Source of the DNA: Geobacter sp.
Lineage (GTDB): Bacteria > Desulfobacterota > Desulfuromonadia > Geobacterales > Pseudopelobacteraceae
DNA: 64,000 nt
Direction of reading: 5' to 3'
Assembly (NCBI GenBank): GCA_003574895.1
Contig: PJFB01000005.1
Coordinates: forward strand, 124,001 to 188,000
How positions within the stretch are numbered: position 1 is the first letter of the stretch; every line of letters starts with the position of its first letter. Below are positions 8,801-18,774 of the stretch, one piece after another. The notes beneath the pieces were generated by a model. The model was given only the letters and a program-made list of their open reading frames with translations. It had not been told where the DNA came from and did no database searches. Made by a program: the position numbers and the translations under genes.

Positions 8801-9328
8801 TCAATCGTTGATATACTGCAGGGCATATTTAACGTAATTCCCGGCCGATTTCTTCAGCCAGGCCACTTCGTCCGGTGTCAGGTCGCGTTTGTACTTGGCG
8901 GGCGCCCCCACCCAGAGGGTATAGGGCGGAACTACGGTCCCCTCGGTTACCAGGGCCCTGGCGCCGACCAGTGCGCCTTCGCCGATTACTGCCTTGTCCA
9001 TCACCATGGCCTGCATGCCGATGAAGCAACCGTTGTTCAAGGTGCAGCCGTGCAGGGTAACGCTATGGCCTATGGTGACGTCATCGCCGATGATCAGGGG
9101 CGCGCCCGGGTCGTCGGCGTTCTTTTTGTGGGTGACGTGCAGCATGGTCAGATCCTGCACATTGCTTCTCTTGCCGATGCGGATGAAGTTCACGTCGCCG
9201 CGGGCCACGCAGTTGTACCAGATGCTGGACTGTTCACCGATTTCGACTTCGCCGATGATCACGGCGGTCTCCGCTATGAAGGCGGTGGGGTCAATCTTGG
9301 GCTGGATGCCCTGAAATGGTCTGATCAT
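8801..9328 (-). CDS. Gamma-carbonic anhydrase-like left-handed beta-helix protein
   Basis: A 175-residue protein starting at ATG 9328 (MIRPFQGIQPKIDPTAFI) behind an AGGAGA site. Hexapeptide repeats such as VIIGEVEIGEQSSIW form a left-handed beta helix; zinc-ligand histidines are placed as in gamma-carbonic anhydrases and YrdA/PaaY proteins (TMLHVTH, IGHSVTLHGC). A C-terminal helix (DEVAWLKKSAGNYV) is typical of the trimer. Family members are carbonic anhydrases, thioesterase-linked or of unknown activity, so function is not settled. The frame stays open upstream to 10084 antisense to dapF, but that part has no family features. It heads the leftward block with the NRAMP gene. Confidence 0.9.
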   Translation of the reverse strand: MIRPFQGIQPKIDPTAFIAETAVIIGEVEIGEQSSIWYNCVARGDVNFIRIGKRSNVQDLTMLHVTHKKNADDPGAPLIIGDDVTIGHSVTLHGCTLNNGCFIGMQAMVMDKAVIGEGALVGARALVTEGTVVPPYTLWVGAPAKYKRDLTPDEVAWLKKSAGNYVKYALQYIND

Positions 9329-9523
9329 GATCTGTCGTTCTCCTGGAGCGGTTGAGTTTGAAGGGGAGTATAAGCATTTGGCCGATGTTTGGCAATCCGG
9401 CATTCGAGAATGTCCGTAAATGCGGCTCTCAGGCGCTTTTTGCCGTTTATTTGCTTGTTGACGGGGTGCATATTTGTTATGTTCTACAACTATATTTTTA
9501 TATCGATAAGGGGATAAGGCACG

Positions 9524-10360
9524 ATGAAATTCACCAAAATGCAGGGCGCCGGCAATGACTATGTGTATGTGAACTGCTTCGAAGAAACGGTTGCAGACCC
9601 GCAGCAGGTTGCCATAAAGGTGTCCAATCGCAATTTCGGCATCGGTTCGGACGGATTGATCCTGATCATGCCCTCCGACAAGGCCGATGTGCGGATGCGG
9701 ATGTTCAACTCCGACGGTTCCGAATCCGAGATGTGCGGCAATGGCATTCGCTGCGTGGCAAAATATGCCTACGATCATGGTATTGTTGCCAAGGATGAGA
9801 TCACGGCCGAAACCGGCGCCGGCATCCTGACCCTGAAACTGCATCCCGGAAAAGATGGTAAGATAGAAAAGGTGCGTGTCAATATGGGGCCACCGCGGCT
9901 CACCAGGGGTGAGATCCCCATGACCGGGGATGGGGAAGCCCGGGTGGTAGCCGAATCCCTTGCCATCCTGGACCGCACCTTCCGGATCACCTGCGCCTCC
10001 ATGGGAAACCCGCACTGCGTGATCTTTGTGGAGGATGTCGCAAACTTCCCGGTGGCAACCTATGGTCCGCTGATAGAAAACCACGAGCTGTTTCCCCGCC
10101 GGACAAACGTGGAGTTTGTCCAGATCATATCGCGTACCGAGATAAGCCAGCGCACCTGGGAACGGGGCGCAGGTGAAACACTGGCTTGCGGCACTGGCTC
10201 AAGCGCGGTTACCGCGGCCTGCGTGCTGAACGGCCTGACCGAGCGCAAGCTCCTCAATCACCTGTTGGGCGGCGATCTGGAGATGGAGTGGGCCGATGAC
10301 GGCAATATCTATATGACCGGTCCGGCAGTAGAGGTTTTTTCCGGAGAAATAGATCTGTAA
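9524..10360 (+). CDS. dapF: Diaminopimelate epimerase
   Basis: A 278-residue enzyme converting LL- to meso-diaminopimelate for lysine and peptidoglycan synthesis in the cytoplasm. It starts [15 protein letters not shown] and has both catalytic cysteines in conserved motifs: Cys71 in EMCGNGIRC and Cys222 in [12 protein letters not shown]. Length is normal and the two pseudo-symmetric halves are complete. An AAGGGGATAAGG region precedes the ATG. It is divergent from the gamma-carbonic anhydrase gene and sits 35 bp before gspC, so transcription may continue into the secretion genes. Confidence 0.98.
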   Translation: MKFTKMQGAGNDYVYVNCFEETVADPQQVAIKVSNRNFGIGSDGLILIMPSDKADVRMRMFNSDGSESEMCGNGIRCVAKYAYDHGIVAKDEITAETGAGILTLKLHPGKDGKIEKVRVNMGPPRLTRGEIPMTGDGEARVVAESLAILDRTFRITCASMGNPHCVIFVEDVANFPVATYGPLIENHELFPRRTNVEFVQIISRTEISQRTWERGAGETLACGTGSSAVTAACVLNGLTERKLLNHLLGGDLEMEWADDGNIYMTGPAVEVFSGEIDL

Positions 10361-10395
10361 TGTCCTCCCATACTCAAGGAGGGCGGTGAGACTCC

Positions 10396-11277
10396 ATGCA
10401 ACGTGCCATTAATATCATAAATATCCTGCTGGGGATCGCCATTATAGCGATACTGGCAGCCATGACAGCCGACAGCCTTTCTCTACGCCTCAGTAAATCG
10501 TTAATGCCGAAAGGCGGCAAAGAAGCCACCGGCATTGCCCCGGCCATTCAGAGAACCGAGGATCTGATGTATTATGCCCCAATCCTGGCGGACGGACTGT
10601 TCGGTAAGGCCACGCAGGGGCAACTTTCACCCATCGTGAACAACCAGGGCACGGCCCAGGCGGCTCCGGCTACAGCGCCATCCGATCTTCTCCTGCTTGG
10701 TACTGCGGTCGGCTCTTTCCGTGAAACCTTTGCCCTGGTGCGGAGCAACTCCAAACAGGAAGAGCGTGTCTTCAGGCTGGGCGACATGGTTTTCGACGCC
10801 GGGCGCCTGGCGCAGGTCACCCACGAACAGGCCTTTATCGTGGTGAACGGGAAAAAAGTGGAACTGCTGACCCCAATGTCACCGCCGCCAAGTGCCTCGC
10901 CGAACCAGCCGGAGCGCCCGGATCAGCGTGCCGGGGTGGCAATTACCAACGTCGGTGCCGGTAATTATGTGATCGACCAGCGTGCGCTTAATTCGGCCCT
11001 GGATAACCCGGCCCAGGTCATGACAGACGCCCGCCTGCTGCCGAGCCAGAAGGACGGTAAGATCGAGGGCTTTCGCGCCACCGAGGTGAAACCAAGCGGC
11101 ATTTTTGCCATGATCGGTATCAAAAACGGCGATGTGCTGTTGCGGCTGAACGATTTCCCCATGGACTCGCCGGACAAGGCGCTGCAGTCGCTTATTGCCC
11201 TCAAGGGGCAGAATCAGCTCAAGCTGGATCTGGTCCGGAATGGACAACCCATGACTTTCAATTACGATATACGGTAG
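10396..11277 (+). CDS. gspC: Type II secretion inner-membrane protein GspC
   Basis: A 293-residue protein with a short cytoplasmic N-terminus, one membrane segment (about residues 7-23), a periplasmic homology region (about 90-165, LLLLGTAVGSFRETFALVRS) and a C-terminal PDZ-like domain (about 200-290, GFRATEVKPSGIFAMIGIKNGDV). GspC links the inner-membrane platform to the secretin. It is first in a gspC-D-E-F run. The GGAGG upstream can pair with CCTCC in the dapF-gspC gap, which might hold the ribosome-binding site in a weak hairpin. Overall similarity of GspC proteins is low, so the call rests on architecture and context. Confidence 0.88.
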   Translation: MQRAINIINILLGIAIIAILAAMTADSLSLRLSKSLMPKGGKEATGIAPAIQRTEDLMYYAPILADGLFGKATQGQLSPIVNNQGTAQAAPATAPSDLLLLGTAVGSFRETFALVRSNSKQEERVFRLGDMVFDAGRLAQVTHEQAFIVVNGKKVELLTPMSPPPSASPNQPERPDQRAGVAITNVGAGNYVIDQRALNSALDNPAQVMTDARLLPSQKDGKIEGFRATEVKPSGIFAMIGIKNGDVLLRLNDFPMDSPDKALQSLIALKGQNQLKLDLVRNGQPMTFNYDIR

Positions 11278-11350
11278 TAATTCCCCTCTTTGTAAAATGG
11301 GGAGTTTAATAATCTATGGAATCACAAACGTGACAACCTGGAGGCGTTGC

Positions 11351-13252
11351 TTGAAACGATACCTGATAAGTACTCTTTGCATCCTGCTGCTGGCTGGCAG
11401 CTTATTCACCTCTCCGGCTCTGGCCGCCGGCAAGGGGGTGATGCTGAACTTCAACGATGTGGATATTTCCACCATGGTGAAGTTCATCAGCGACCTGACA
11501 GGGAAAAACTTCATTCTGGATGATCGCGTCAAGGGCAAGGTTTCGGTCTACTCTCCATCCAAACTGTCAAACGACGAAGCCTACAATGTCTTTGTCTCCG
11601 TTCTGGAGTTGAAAGGCTTCACGGTTATTCAGAGCGGCAAGGTGTTGAAGGTCATCCCGACCGCCACCGCAAAGCAGTCCGGTATCAAGTTGCTCAAGGA
11701 AGGTGAGACGGCGCCGGTCAACGAAAATTACATCGCCCAGGTGATCAAGCTGGAAAACATCTCGTCCCAGGAGGCGCTCCCCTTCCTGCAACCGCTGGTT
11801 TCCAGGGATGGCGGCATCTCCGCATTTGGTCCCGGCAACCTGCTCCTGGTAGTGGATTCGGCCATCAATCTCCGCAAGTTGCAGGATATCCTGCGGGTGA
11901 TCGATACCGAGAAGATAAGGGAAGGGATCGAGATCATATTTTTGAAAAATGCGGCCGCCGAGAGTACCGCCACGACCATCCGTCAATGGCTTGGCAGCGG
12001 CGAGAGCAAGCCCGGTCAACCGGCAACTGCTGCAGGCGGTGGCGGCACCGGCAGCGTGCTGGCCGACCAGCGCCTGAATGCACTGATCGTCTTTGGCAAT
12101 GAGAGTACCAAGCAGGCTGTCAGGGAATTGGTGGCCAAGCTGGATGTGGCGCCACCCGAGGCAAGCAGCAAGGTCAATGTCTACTATCTGGAGAACGGCG
12201 ACGCCACCGAGATGGCCAAGGTGCTGGAAGGTGTGGTCAAGGGTATGACCGCTGCGGCCACTGCCGGTGCCCAGGGCACGCCTGCGGCACAGACTTCGCC
12301 CTTTGACAGCGGCAAGATCACCATTACTCCGGACAAGACCACCAATTCCCTGGTGATAATGGCTTCTCCCAACGACTATGCCAACCTGGTGCAGGTGATC
12401 AAGAAGCTGGACCGCCGCAATAAACAGGTCTTCGTGCAGGTGCTGATTGCCGAGGTATCCCTGGATAAATCGCGGGCCATCGGCATGCAGACCGGAGTAC
12501 TGGGGGGCTATGTCGCCAATAACTTTGCCGTGGGGGGCTTGTACGACCCATTCGGAACCTTCAGCAACTTGCTCTCCAACACGGCGGTCTCGTCGCTGAT
12601 ATCCAACAACTCCAATTTCAGCCTGGACCAGCCGGCCAACATCGCCGCCGTCCTGCAGGCCCTGGATTCGAACGACCTGCTGAACGTGCTCTCGACCCCC
12701 AACATCCTGACCTCTGACAACAAGGAAGCAGAGATCTTTGTCGGTGAAAACGTCCCCTTCCAGGGCTCGTCCACCCTCAGCACCACCGGCACGACCACAT
12801 CGGTCGAGCGCAAGGATACCGGCATCACCCTGAAGATCAAACCCCAGATCAGCGAGGGCGAGTATATCCGCATGGATATCAGCCAGGAAATATCGGCGGT
12901 GAAGAACAGCAAGGGCCAGGCCATTGACCTGGTCACTACCAAGCGCTCGGCCAAGACCAGCATTACGGTTAAGGATAATGAGACGGTCGTGATCGGCGGC
13001 CTGATCCAAGACAAGGAAGAGGAAGTTGTCAACAAGGTGCCTTTTCTCGGTGATATTCCCGGCCTGGGCTGGCTCTTCAAGACCAAGTCCAAGGTGCGCA
13101 ACAAGACCAACCTGATGATCCTGCTCACACCGCGTATTGTCAAGGATGCTGCTGACCTGAACCAGGTGTCCGGCGATCAGCGGGTAAAATTCGGCGAGTC
13201 CGCCAAAAAGGTCCAGCCTGTGGATGTGCAGAAGGAGATCACTGGGAAATGA
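11351..13252 (+). CDS. gspD: Type II secretion secretin GspD
   Basis: A secretin of about 633 residues forming the outer-membrane channel. TTG at 11351 is preferred as start: it follows TGGAGG by six bases and gives a clean signal peptide (MKRYLISTLCILLLAG, cleavage after SPALAA). An in-frame ATG at 11297 would add 18 residues and has no better ribosome site. Periplasmic N0-N3 domains occupy about residues 30-350, with an Ala/Gly/Thr-rich linker in N3. The C-terminal secretin domain includes VPFQGSSTLSTT, IKPQISEGEYIRM and VIGGLIQDKEEEVVNKVPFLGDIP. It overlaps gspE by ATGA. Confidence 0.95.
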   Translation: MKRYLISTLCILLLAGSLFTSPALAAGKGVMLNFNDVDISTMVKFISDLTGKNFILDDRVKGKVSVYSPSKLSNDEAYNVFVSVLELKGFTVIQSGKVLKVIPTATAKQSGIKLLKEGETAPVNENYIAQVIKLENISSQEALPFLQPLVSRDGGISAFGPGNLLLVVDSAINLRKLQDILRVIDTEKIREGIEIIFLKNAAAESTATTIRQWLGSGESKPGQPATAAGGGGTGSVLADQRLNALIVFGNESTKQAVRELVAKLDVAPPEASSKVNVYYLENGDATEMAKVLEGVVKGMTAAATAGAQGTPAAQTSPFDSGKITITPDKTTNSLVIMASPNDYANLVQVIKKLDRRNKQVFVQVLIAEVSLDKSRAIGMQTGVLGGYVANNFAVGGLYDPFGTFSNLLSNTAVSSLISNNSNFSLDQPANIAAVLQALDSNDLLNVLSTPNILTSDNKEAEIFVGENVPFQGSSTLSTTGTTTSVERKDTGITLKIKPQISEGEYIRMDISQEISAVKNSKGQAIDLVTTKRSAKTSITVKDNETVVIGGLIQDKEEEVVNKVPFLGDIPGLGWLFKTKSKVRNKTNLMILLTPRIVKDAADLNQVSGDQRVKFGESAKKVQPVDVQKEITGK

Positions 13253-14823
13253 GCACCAGCCTGCCTCAAGAAGAACTGGAAGCCATTGCCCAGCGGCTTG
13301 GGATCGCCTGCCAGGCCGAGATCAGCAGCGACGAGATTGATCCAGGTCTGCTCTCCAGGGTGCCGCTGACCTTTGCCAGGGCCCATAGCGTGCTCCCCTT
13401 GCGGGAACAGGACGGCAGTATCAGGATCGCCGTTGCCGGGCCGGCCGGCCTGTTGGCGCTGGACGAATTGCGGCTCCTGTTCGGCAAGCCGCTGGAGGCG
13501 GTGCTGATTCCCGCGGGGATCATGGGCGACGCCATCAACCACATCTATGCGAGTGTTTCCGGTACTGCCAGCGAGGTGCTCCAGGAATTGGCCGGCGAGG
13601 ACCTTTCCACCGTGGCCACCGAGTTCAACGATCCGCAGGACCTGTTGGACCTTGGAGACGAGGCCCCGGTGATCAGGCTGCTCAACTCGATCCTTTCCGA
13701 GGCGGTCAAGGAACGGGTCAGCGACATCCACATCGAGCCCTACGAGCGGGATCTGCTGGTGCGGTTCCGCATCGACGGCATCCTCTATGAAAAGCTTTCG
13801 CCACCCAAGATCATCCAGGACGCCCTGGTATCACGGGTCAAGATCATGGCCGGTCTCAACATCGCCGAAAAGCGCCTGCCCCAGGACGGCCGCATCCGGG
13901 TCATAGTTGCCGGCCGCGATGTGGACATCCGCGTCTCCACCATTCCGACCTTTTATGGCGAGCGGGCAGTGTTGCGTCTCCTGGACAAGAAGAAAGGGGT
14001 CCTCTCCCTGGCGGATATCGGTCTTGGACAGGAGGGCGTGCGTCTGATGGAGCGCCTGCTGAACCGCACCAGCGGCATTATCCTGGTCACCGGTCCCACC
14101 GGCAGCGGTAAATCCACCACCCTTTATGCGGCCCTCAACCGCGTCAATTCCAGCGAAAAAAATATCATTACCATCGAAGACCCCATCGAGTACCAGATCA
14201 AGGGGATTGGCCAGATCCAGGTCAACCCCAGGATCGAGCTGACCTTTGCCAGCGGTCTGCGCTCGATTCTGCGCCAGGACCCTGACATCATCATGGTCGG
14301 CGAGATCCGTGACGCAGAGACGGCCGAGATCGCCATCCAGGCCAGCTTGACCGGTCACCTGGTGCTATCGACCCTGCACACCAACGATGCGGCCACTGCC
14401 GTGACGCGCCTGGTGGACATGGGGATCGAGCCGTTCATGATCGCTTCCTCCCTCTCGGCGGTCATGGCCCAGCGACTGGTGCGGGTGATTTGCCCCCATT
14501 GCCGCGAGGAGTACCGGCCAGTTGACCAGTACGCCGGCATTGCCCTGCCGGAGAAGCTCTATCGGGGACGCGGCTGCGACAAGTGTTTCGGTCTGGGCAC
14601 GATGGGGCGTACCGCCATCTACGAAATAATGCCCGTTGACCAGGAGCTCTGCTCGATGATCATCCGCCGCTGCCATGCCGGCGAGATCAAGGAATATGCC
14701 GTCTCCCGCGGCATGAAGACCCTGCGGGACGACGGCCTGGCCAGGGCGGCGGCCGGCATTACCACTATCGAAGAAGTCCTGCGCGTAACCCAGGAAGACG
14801 ATTATGCCGACGTTCCGCTATAA
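13249..14823 (+). CDS. gspE: Type II secretion ATPase GspE
   Basis: A 524-residue cytoplasmic AAA-type ATPase powering pseudopilus assembly. It has an N1E domain (about 1-120), Walker A GPTGSGKST, Asp box VGEIRDAETAEIA, a conserved HLVLSTLHTND histidine box and a C-terminal zinc-binding element with paired cysteines (CPHC and CDKC), as in GspE/PilB relatives. The ATG overlaps the gspD stop (ATGA), indicating translational coupling. Its 3' end overlaps gspF by 20 bp. Confidence 0.96.
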   Translation: MSTSLPQEELEAIAQRLGIACQAEISSDEIDPGLLSRVPLTFARAHSVLPLREQDGSIRIAVAGPAGLLALDELRLLFGKPLEAVLIPAGIMGDAINHIYASVSGTASEVLQELAGEDLSTVATEFNDPQDLLDLGDEAPVIRLLNSILSEAVKERVSDIHIEPYERDLLVRFRIDGILYEKLSPPKIIQDALVSRVKIMAGLNIAEKRLPQDGRIRVIVAGRDVDIRVSTIPTFYGERAVLRLLDKKKGVLSLADIGLGQEGVRLMERLLNRTSGIILVTGPTGSGKSTTLYAALNRVNSSEKNIITIEDPIEYQIKGIGQIQVNPRIELTFASGLRSILRQDPDIIMVGEIRDAETAEIAIQASLTGHLVLSTLHTNDAATAVTRLVDMGIEPFMIASSLSAVMAQRLVRVICPHCREEYRPVDQYAGIALPEKLYRGRGCDKCFGLGTMGRTAIYEIMPVDQELCSMIIRRCHAGEIKEYAVSRGMKTLRDDGLARAAAGITTIEEVLRVTQEDDYADVPL

Positions 14824-16015
14824 GGCCTATAATTCCGGCGGGTCGGCGGTTTCGGGAGCAATCGACGCGGACACCGAACGCCAGGCCATGGCGCAACTCA
14901 AGGCCAAAGGGCTGTTGCCGCGCGAGCTGCTTGAAGAAGGCGCGCCGGGAACGGCAGCTAAACCGTTTTCATTCCAACGAGGGGTCTCGGCCGCCGACCT
15001 GTCGCTGTTCACCCGTCGACTGGCCACGCTGGTGGCGTCGGCGGTGCCGCTGTTCGAGGCAATTGTTTCGCTGCACGAACAGGAGGAAAACGGGTTTCTC
15101 AGGCAGGTGTTGGCAAGGGTCCGAGACCGCATCGCAGAAGGGGCCTCGCTTTCGCGCGCATTGGCATCGGAGCCGAAGATCTTTGGCGAAAGCTATGTCA
15201 GCATGGTGTCGGCGGGAGAGGCCGGCGGAGCCCTGGATGCCGTTCTGGAGCGCCTGGCCGACTTTCTGGAAGAGCAGGACGAGGTGCGCGGCCGGGTGAC
15301 GTCGGCCATGGCTTACCCTATCCTGATGATGTTGGTGGGGAGCGGGGTAATGTTGTTCCTACTGACAGTGGTAATCCCCAAGATCGTAGTGATCTTCGAG
15401 GACAGCAAGGCCTCCCTGCCCCTGATCACCGTCATCCTGATCAAATTCAGCCATTTTCTGCGGGGGTGGTGGTGGATTCCGGCCGGTTTGGCCGTTGCAT
15501 CCGTTCCCCTGTATCGCAACGCCATGAAACGCGATTCGATGCGCATGAAACGGGACGAACTGTTGCTGAAAATCCCCCTGGCCGGCGGGATGCTGCAACG
15601 GCTTATCCTATCCCGTTTTGCCAGGGTTCTGGGCCTCCTGCTCTCCAGCGGGGTGCCGATCATCCGCGCCCTGGACATAACCTCCGAGGTGGTGGTCAAC
15701 CGTGTCTACCGCTCGTTCCTGCACGAGGTCATGGAAGAGGTGGCCCAAGGCGGTAGCCTGTCCGGGAGCCTGAAAAAAAGCGCTCTCTTTCCGCCCCTGC
15801 TGGTGCACCTGGCAAGCGTGGGCGAAAAAGGGGGCACACTCGAAACAATGCTGATCAAGGCCGGAGTTGCCTACGAACGGGAATTCAGCACCCGTCTCAC
15901 ACGCTTGATGGGTTTGCTTGAGCCGTTGTTGGTACTGGGGATGGGTGTGGCAGTCGGCATCGTGGTCATGGCTGTTTTGCTGCCGATCTTCGAGTTGAAC
16001 CAGCTGGTCAAGTGA
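14804..16015 (+). CDS. gspF: Type II secretion platform protein GspF
   Basis: A 403-residue polytopic inner-membrane protein with two repeated T2SF domains (about 70-195 and 275-395) and three main hydrophobic segments. Typical features are FTRRLATLVASAVPLFEAI, GEAGGALDAVLERLADFLEEQ and its second-half counterpart VGEKGGTLETMLIKAG. It anchors GspE and GspC-family partners. It overlaps gspE. No pseudopilin genes follow; the next gene is a glucan phosphorylase. Confidence 0.95.
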   Translation: MPTFRYKAYNSGGSAVSGAIDADTERQAMAQLKAKGLLPRELLEEGAPGTAAKPFSFQRGVSAADLSLFTRRLATLVASAVPLFEAIVSLHEQEENGFLRQVLARVRDRIAEGASLSRALASEPKIFGESYVSMVSAGEAGGALDAVLERLADFLEEQDEVRGRVTSAMAYPILMMLVGSGVMLFLLTVVIPKIVVIFEDSKASLPLITVILIKFSHFLRGWWWIPAGLAVASVPLYRNAMKRDSMRMKRDELLLKIPLAGGMLQRLILSRFARVLGLLLSSGVPIIRALDITSEVVVNRVYRSFLHEVMEEVAQGGSLSGSLKKSALFPPLLVHLASVGEKGGTLETMLIKAGVAYEREFSTRLTRLMGLLEPLLVLGMGVAVGIVVMAVLLPIFELNQLVK

Positions 16016-16110
16016 TTTGGCAAGAATTTTGTTGTATTCAGCCTGACCCGCCTGCTGCCCAACGTCAGGATAATCGCAATGGTCGCTTGTTTCCGTGAGG
16101 AGGGCCGGCT

Positions 16111-18675
16111 ATGGATTTTTTGAAACCTCTGCACAAGTTCACCGTAATACCATCCCTGACCGAAGAACTGGCCGGACTACAGCGCATAGCCTACAATCTC
16201 TGGTGGAGTTGGGAGCCGGACGCCATCAACCTGTTCCGGCGCCTGGATGCCGACCTGTGGCAATCCACCCGCCACAACCCGGTGGAGATGCTGGGCATCC
16301 TCCAGCAGACGACCCTGGAGGCGCTCAAGGGCGATGAAGGTTATATGGCCCACCTGCAGATGGTGGACGAGAAGCTGACCGAATACCTTCAGGAAAAAAC
16401 CTGGTTCCAGAAGAAAAGCAGTGCCAAGTCGCACCTGAAGGTGGCCTACTTTTCCATGGAATTCGGCCTGCATGAGTCACTACCCATATATTCCGGGGGG
16501 CTTGGCATCCTGGCCGGCGACCATCTCAAATCTGCCAGCGACCTGGGACTGCCTTTGGTCGGGGTCGGTCTGCTTTACCGGCAGGGCTATTTCCGCCAAT
16601 ACCTCAATAACGAGGGGTGGCAGCAGGAGATCTATCCGGAGAACGATTTCTACAACTTGCCGCTGATCATGGAACGTGATGAAAAGGGCAATCCGCTCTC
16701 TTTTGTGCTCGAATTCGGCAGCCGCAGGTTCAGCGTGCATATCTGGCGGGTGCAGGTGGGTCGGGTGCCGCTTTACCTGCTGGACACGAACCTGGAGGAA
16801 AACCAGTCCGAGGACCGCTTGATCACGGCCCAGCTGTACGGCGGTGACCAGGAAATGCGCATCATGCAGGAGATCCTGCTGGGGATCGGGGGCATCCGCG
16901 CACTGCGACTGCTGGGGGTCATCCCCAATGTCTGCCACATGAACGAGGGCCATGCCGCTTTCCTGGCACTGGAGCGCATCCGCCTGCTGATGGAGAAGCG
17001 CGGGGTCAATTTCAACGAGGCCCGCGAGATAGTCAGCGCCGGCAATGTCTTTACCACCCACACCCCTGTCGAAGCCGGCATAGACCACTTCCCGCCGGAA
17101 CTTCTGGATAAATATTTTACCCGTTACTACAAGGCGCTCGGACTGAACCGCGAAGAGTTCCTGGGCCTGGGGCGGCAGAACCCGCGCAATAACCAGGAGT
17201 CGTTCTGCATGGCGGTCCTGGCGCTCAAGCTCGCCAGCCACTGCAATGGTGTGAGCCAGCTGCACGGAGAAGTGTCCCGCAAGATGTGGAAGAATCTCTG
17301 GCCCGAATTGCCTGAAGAACAGCTGCCGCTTGGTTCCATTACCAATGGGGTCCATACCCGCACCTGGATGTCAAACCACATGGCGAGCCTTCTGGTGCGG
17401 TACCTGGGCACCCGCTGGCTGGAGGACCCCACGGACCATAATGTCTGGCGCCGCATTGCACGCATTCCCGATGCGGAGCTGTGGCGCACCCAGTTGAGCG
17501 GCCGCGAGCGGCTGGTGGATTTTGCCCGCAAGCGGCTCAAGGTGCAGCTCAAGCAGGTGGGGGCCACCACCAAGGAGATCGCCATTGCCGAGGAAGTTCT
17601 CGACCCGGAGGTCCTGACCATCGGTTTTGCCCGCCGTTTCGCCACCTACAAGCGGGGCACCCTGCTGCTGCAGGATCTTGACCGGCTCTCCCGCATCCTC
17701 AATAACCCCGAGATGCCGGTTCAGATCATCTTTGCCGGCAAGGCCCACCCCCAAGACAAGGAAGGCAAGGAGTTGATCCGCCAGATTTTGCAGATTTCGC
17801 ACCAGGAGCGTTTCCGGCATCGCATTGTTTTTATCCAGGATTACGACATGGAGGTGGCCCGGCACCTGGTACAAGGGGTAGATGTATGGCTCAACACCCC
17901 GCGCCGGCCCATGGAGGCGAGCGGTACGAGCGGCATGAAGGTTTCTTTCAACGGCGGCCTCAACATGAGCGTGCTGGATGGCTGGTGGTGTGAAGGATAT
18001 CAGGGCAATAACGGCTGGGCCATCGGCAAGGGCGAGGTCTACGAGGACATCGACTACCAGAACCAGATTGAAGGGCGAGCAACCTATGATCTCCTGGAAA
18101 AGGAAATCGTGCCGTTGTTCTACGAGCGTGGCAGCGATGTCATCCCCAGGGCCTGGGTCGCCACCATGAAGGCATCCATGCAGAGCCTCTGTCCCGTATT
18201 CTCCACCGACCGCATGGTTCAGGAATACACCAGCCGCTCTTATCTGGTCTCCTATCAGAAGTGGCGCCAATTGGTGGCGGACGATCTGGCAATGGCCCTT
18301 GACCTGGCCAGTTGGAAAGGGCGGATCTTCAAATCCTGGCCCCAGGTCCGGATTGAGCTGGCCGAGACCACCGGCAACGATGCGGTCACGGTGGGGAGCA
18401 ACATCACGATATCGGCCCGTGTGGCTTTGGGCGATATCCCCGTTGACGAAGTGGCGGTGGAGGGCTACTTTGGCGTTCTGGATTCTACCGGCACCATTCA
18501 AGGCGGAGAAATAATCCCCCTTGTTTATGCCGATGACCTGGGGAATGGTGCGCACCTGTTCAATGGGCAGATCGAATGCCGTTTCTGCGGCAGGCATGGG
18601 TTCATGCTGCGCATCATGCCGAGGCACAAGGTGCTGGGTAATGTGTATGAACCGGGATACCTGGTCTGGGGTTAG
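16111..18675 (+). CDS. glgP: Alpha-glucan (glycogen/maltodextrin) phosphorylase
   Basis: An 854-residue cytoplasmic enzyme of the bacterial/archaeal alpha-glucan phosphorylase branch, releasing glucose-1-phosphate from alpha-1,4-glucans with pyridoxal phosphate. The N-terminus (about 10-110) is the DUF3417-type domain containing LAYNLWWSWEPDA-like sequence, followed by the catalytic domain with YFSMEFGLHESLPIYSGGLG, NEGHAAF, and PLP-binding GTSGMKVSFNGG in which Lys610 is the expected PLP lysine. The C-terminal about 100 residues form an extra beta domain. A GAGGAGGG stretch precedes the ATG. With the phosphohexomutase at 21295 it could feed stored glucan into central metabolism. A terminator follows. 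Confidence 0.94.
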   Translation: MDFLKPLHKFTVIPSLTEELAGLQRIAYNLWWSWEPDAINLFRRLDADLWQSTRHNPVEMLGILQQTTLEALKGDEGYMAHLQMVDEKLTEYLQEKTWFQKKSSAKSHLKVAYFSMEFGLHESLPIYSGGLGILAGDHLKSASDLGLPLVGVGLLYRQGYFRQYLNNEGWQQEIYPENDFYNLPLIMERDEKGNPLSFVLEFGSRRFSVHIWRVQVGRVPLYLLDTNLEENQSEDRLITAQLYGGDQEMRIMQEILLGIGGIRALRLLGVIPNVCHMNEGHAAFLALERIRLLMEKRGVNFNEAREIVSAGNVFTTHTPVEAGIDHFPPELLDKYFTRYYKALGLNREEFLGLGRQNPRNNQESFCMAVLALKLASHCNGVSQLHGEVSRKMWKNLWPELPEEQLPLGSITNGVHTRTWMSNHMASLLVRYLGTRWLEDPTDHNVWRRIARIPDAELWRTQLSGRERLVDFARKRLKVQLKQVGATTKEIAIAEEVLDPEVLTIGFARRFATYKRGTLLLQDLDRLSRILNNPEMPVQIIFAGKAHPQDKEGKELIRQILQISHQERFRHRIVFIQDYDMEVARHLVQGVDVWLNTPRRPMEASGTSGMKVSFNGGLNMSVLDGWWCEGYQGNNGWAIGKGEVYEDIDYQNQIEGRATYDLLEKEIVPLFYERGSDVIPRAWVATMKASMQSLCPVFSTDRMVQEYTSRSYLVSYQKWRQLVADDLAMALDLASWKGRIFKSWPQVRIELAETTGNDAVTVGSNITISARVALGDIPVDEVAVEGYFGVLDSTGTIQGGEIIPLVYADDLGNGAHLFNGQIECRFCGRHGFMLRIMPRHKVLGNVYEPGYLVWG

Positions 18676-18705
18676 CGCCTTGCCCCGCGCATGTCGTAAA
18701 ACCGC

Positions 18706-18737
18706 AAACCTGCCAGGCTGTTAGTCTGGCAGGTTTT
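18706..18737 (+). terminator. Rho-independent terminator after glgP
   Basis: AAACCTGCCAG (18706-18716) pairs perfectly with CTGGCAGGTTT (18726-18736) around a 9-nt loop and is followed by T. It ends the phosphorylase unit just before the FliK-like gene. Confidence 0.8.
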
Positions 18738-18774
18738 GAATATTTGGAGCTGATTAAGGATACAAGGTTTTTTC

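Noticed and set aside
9329-10084. N-terminal extension of the gamma-carbonic anhydrase frame
   Set aside because: It is entirely antisense to dapF, has no family features, and an ATG with a good ribosome site exists at 9328.
11567-13009. Long minus-strand open frame of 480 codons
   Set aside because: It is opposite gspD, has no recognisable motifs, and arises from high GC and codon bias of the real gene.
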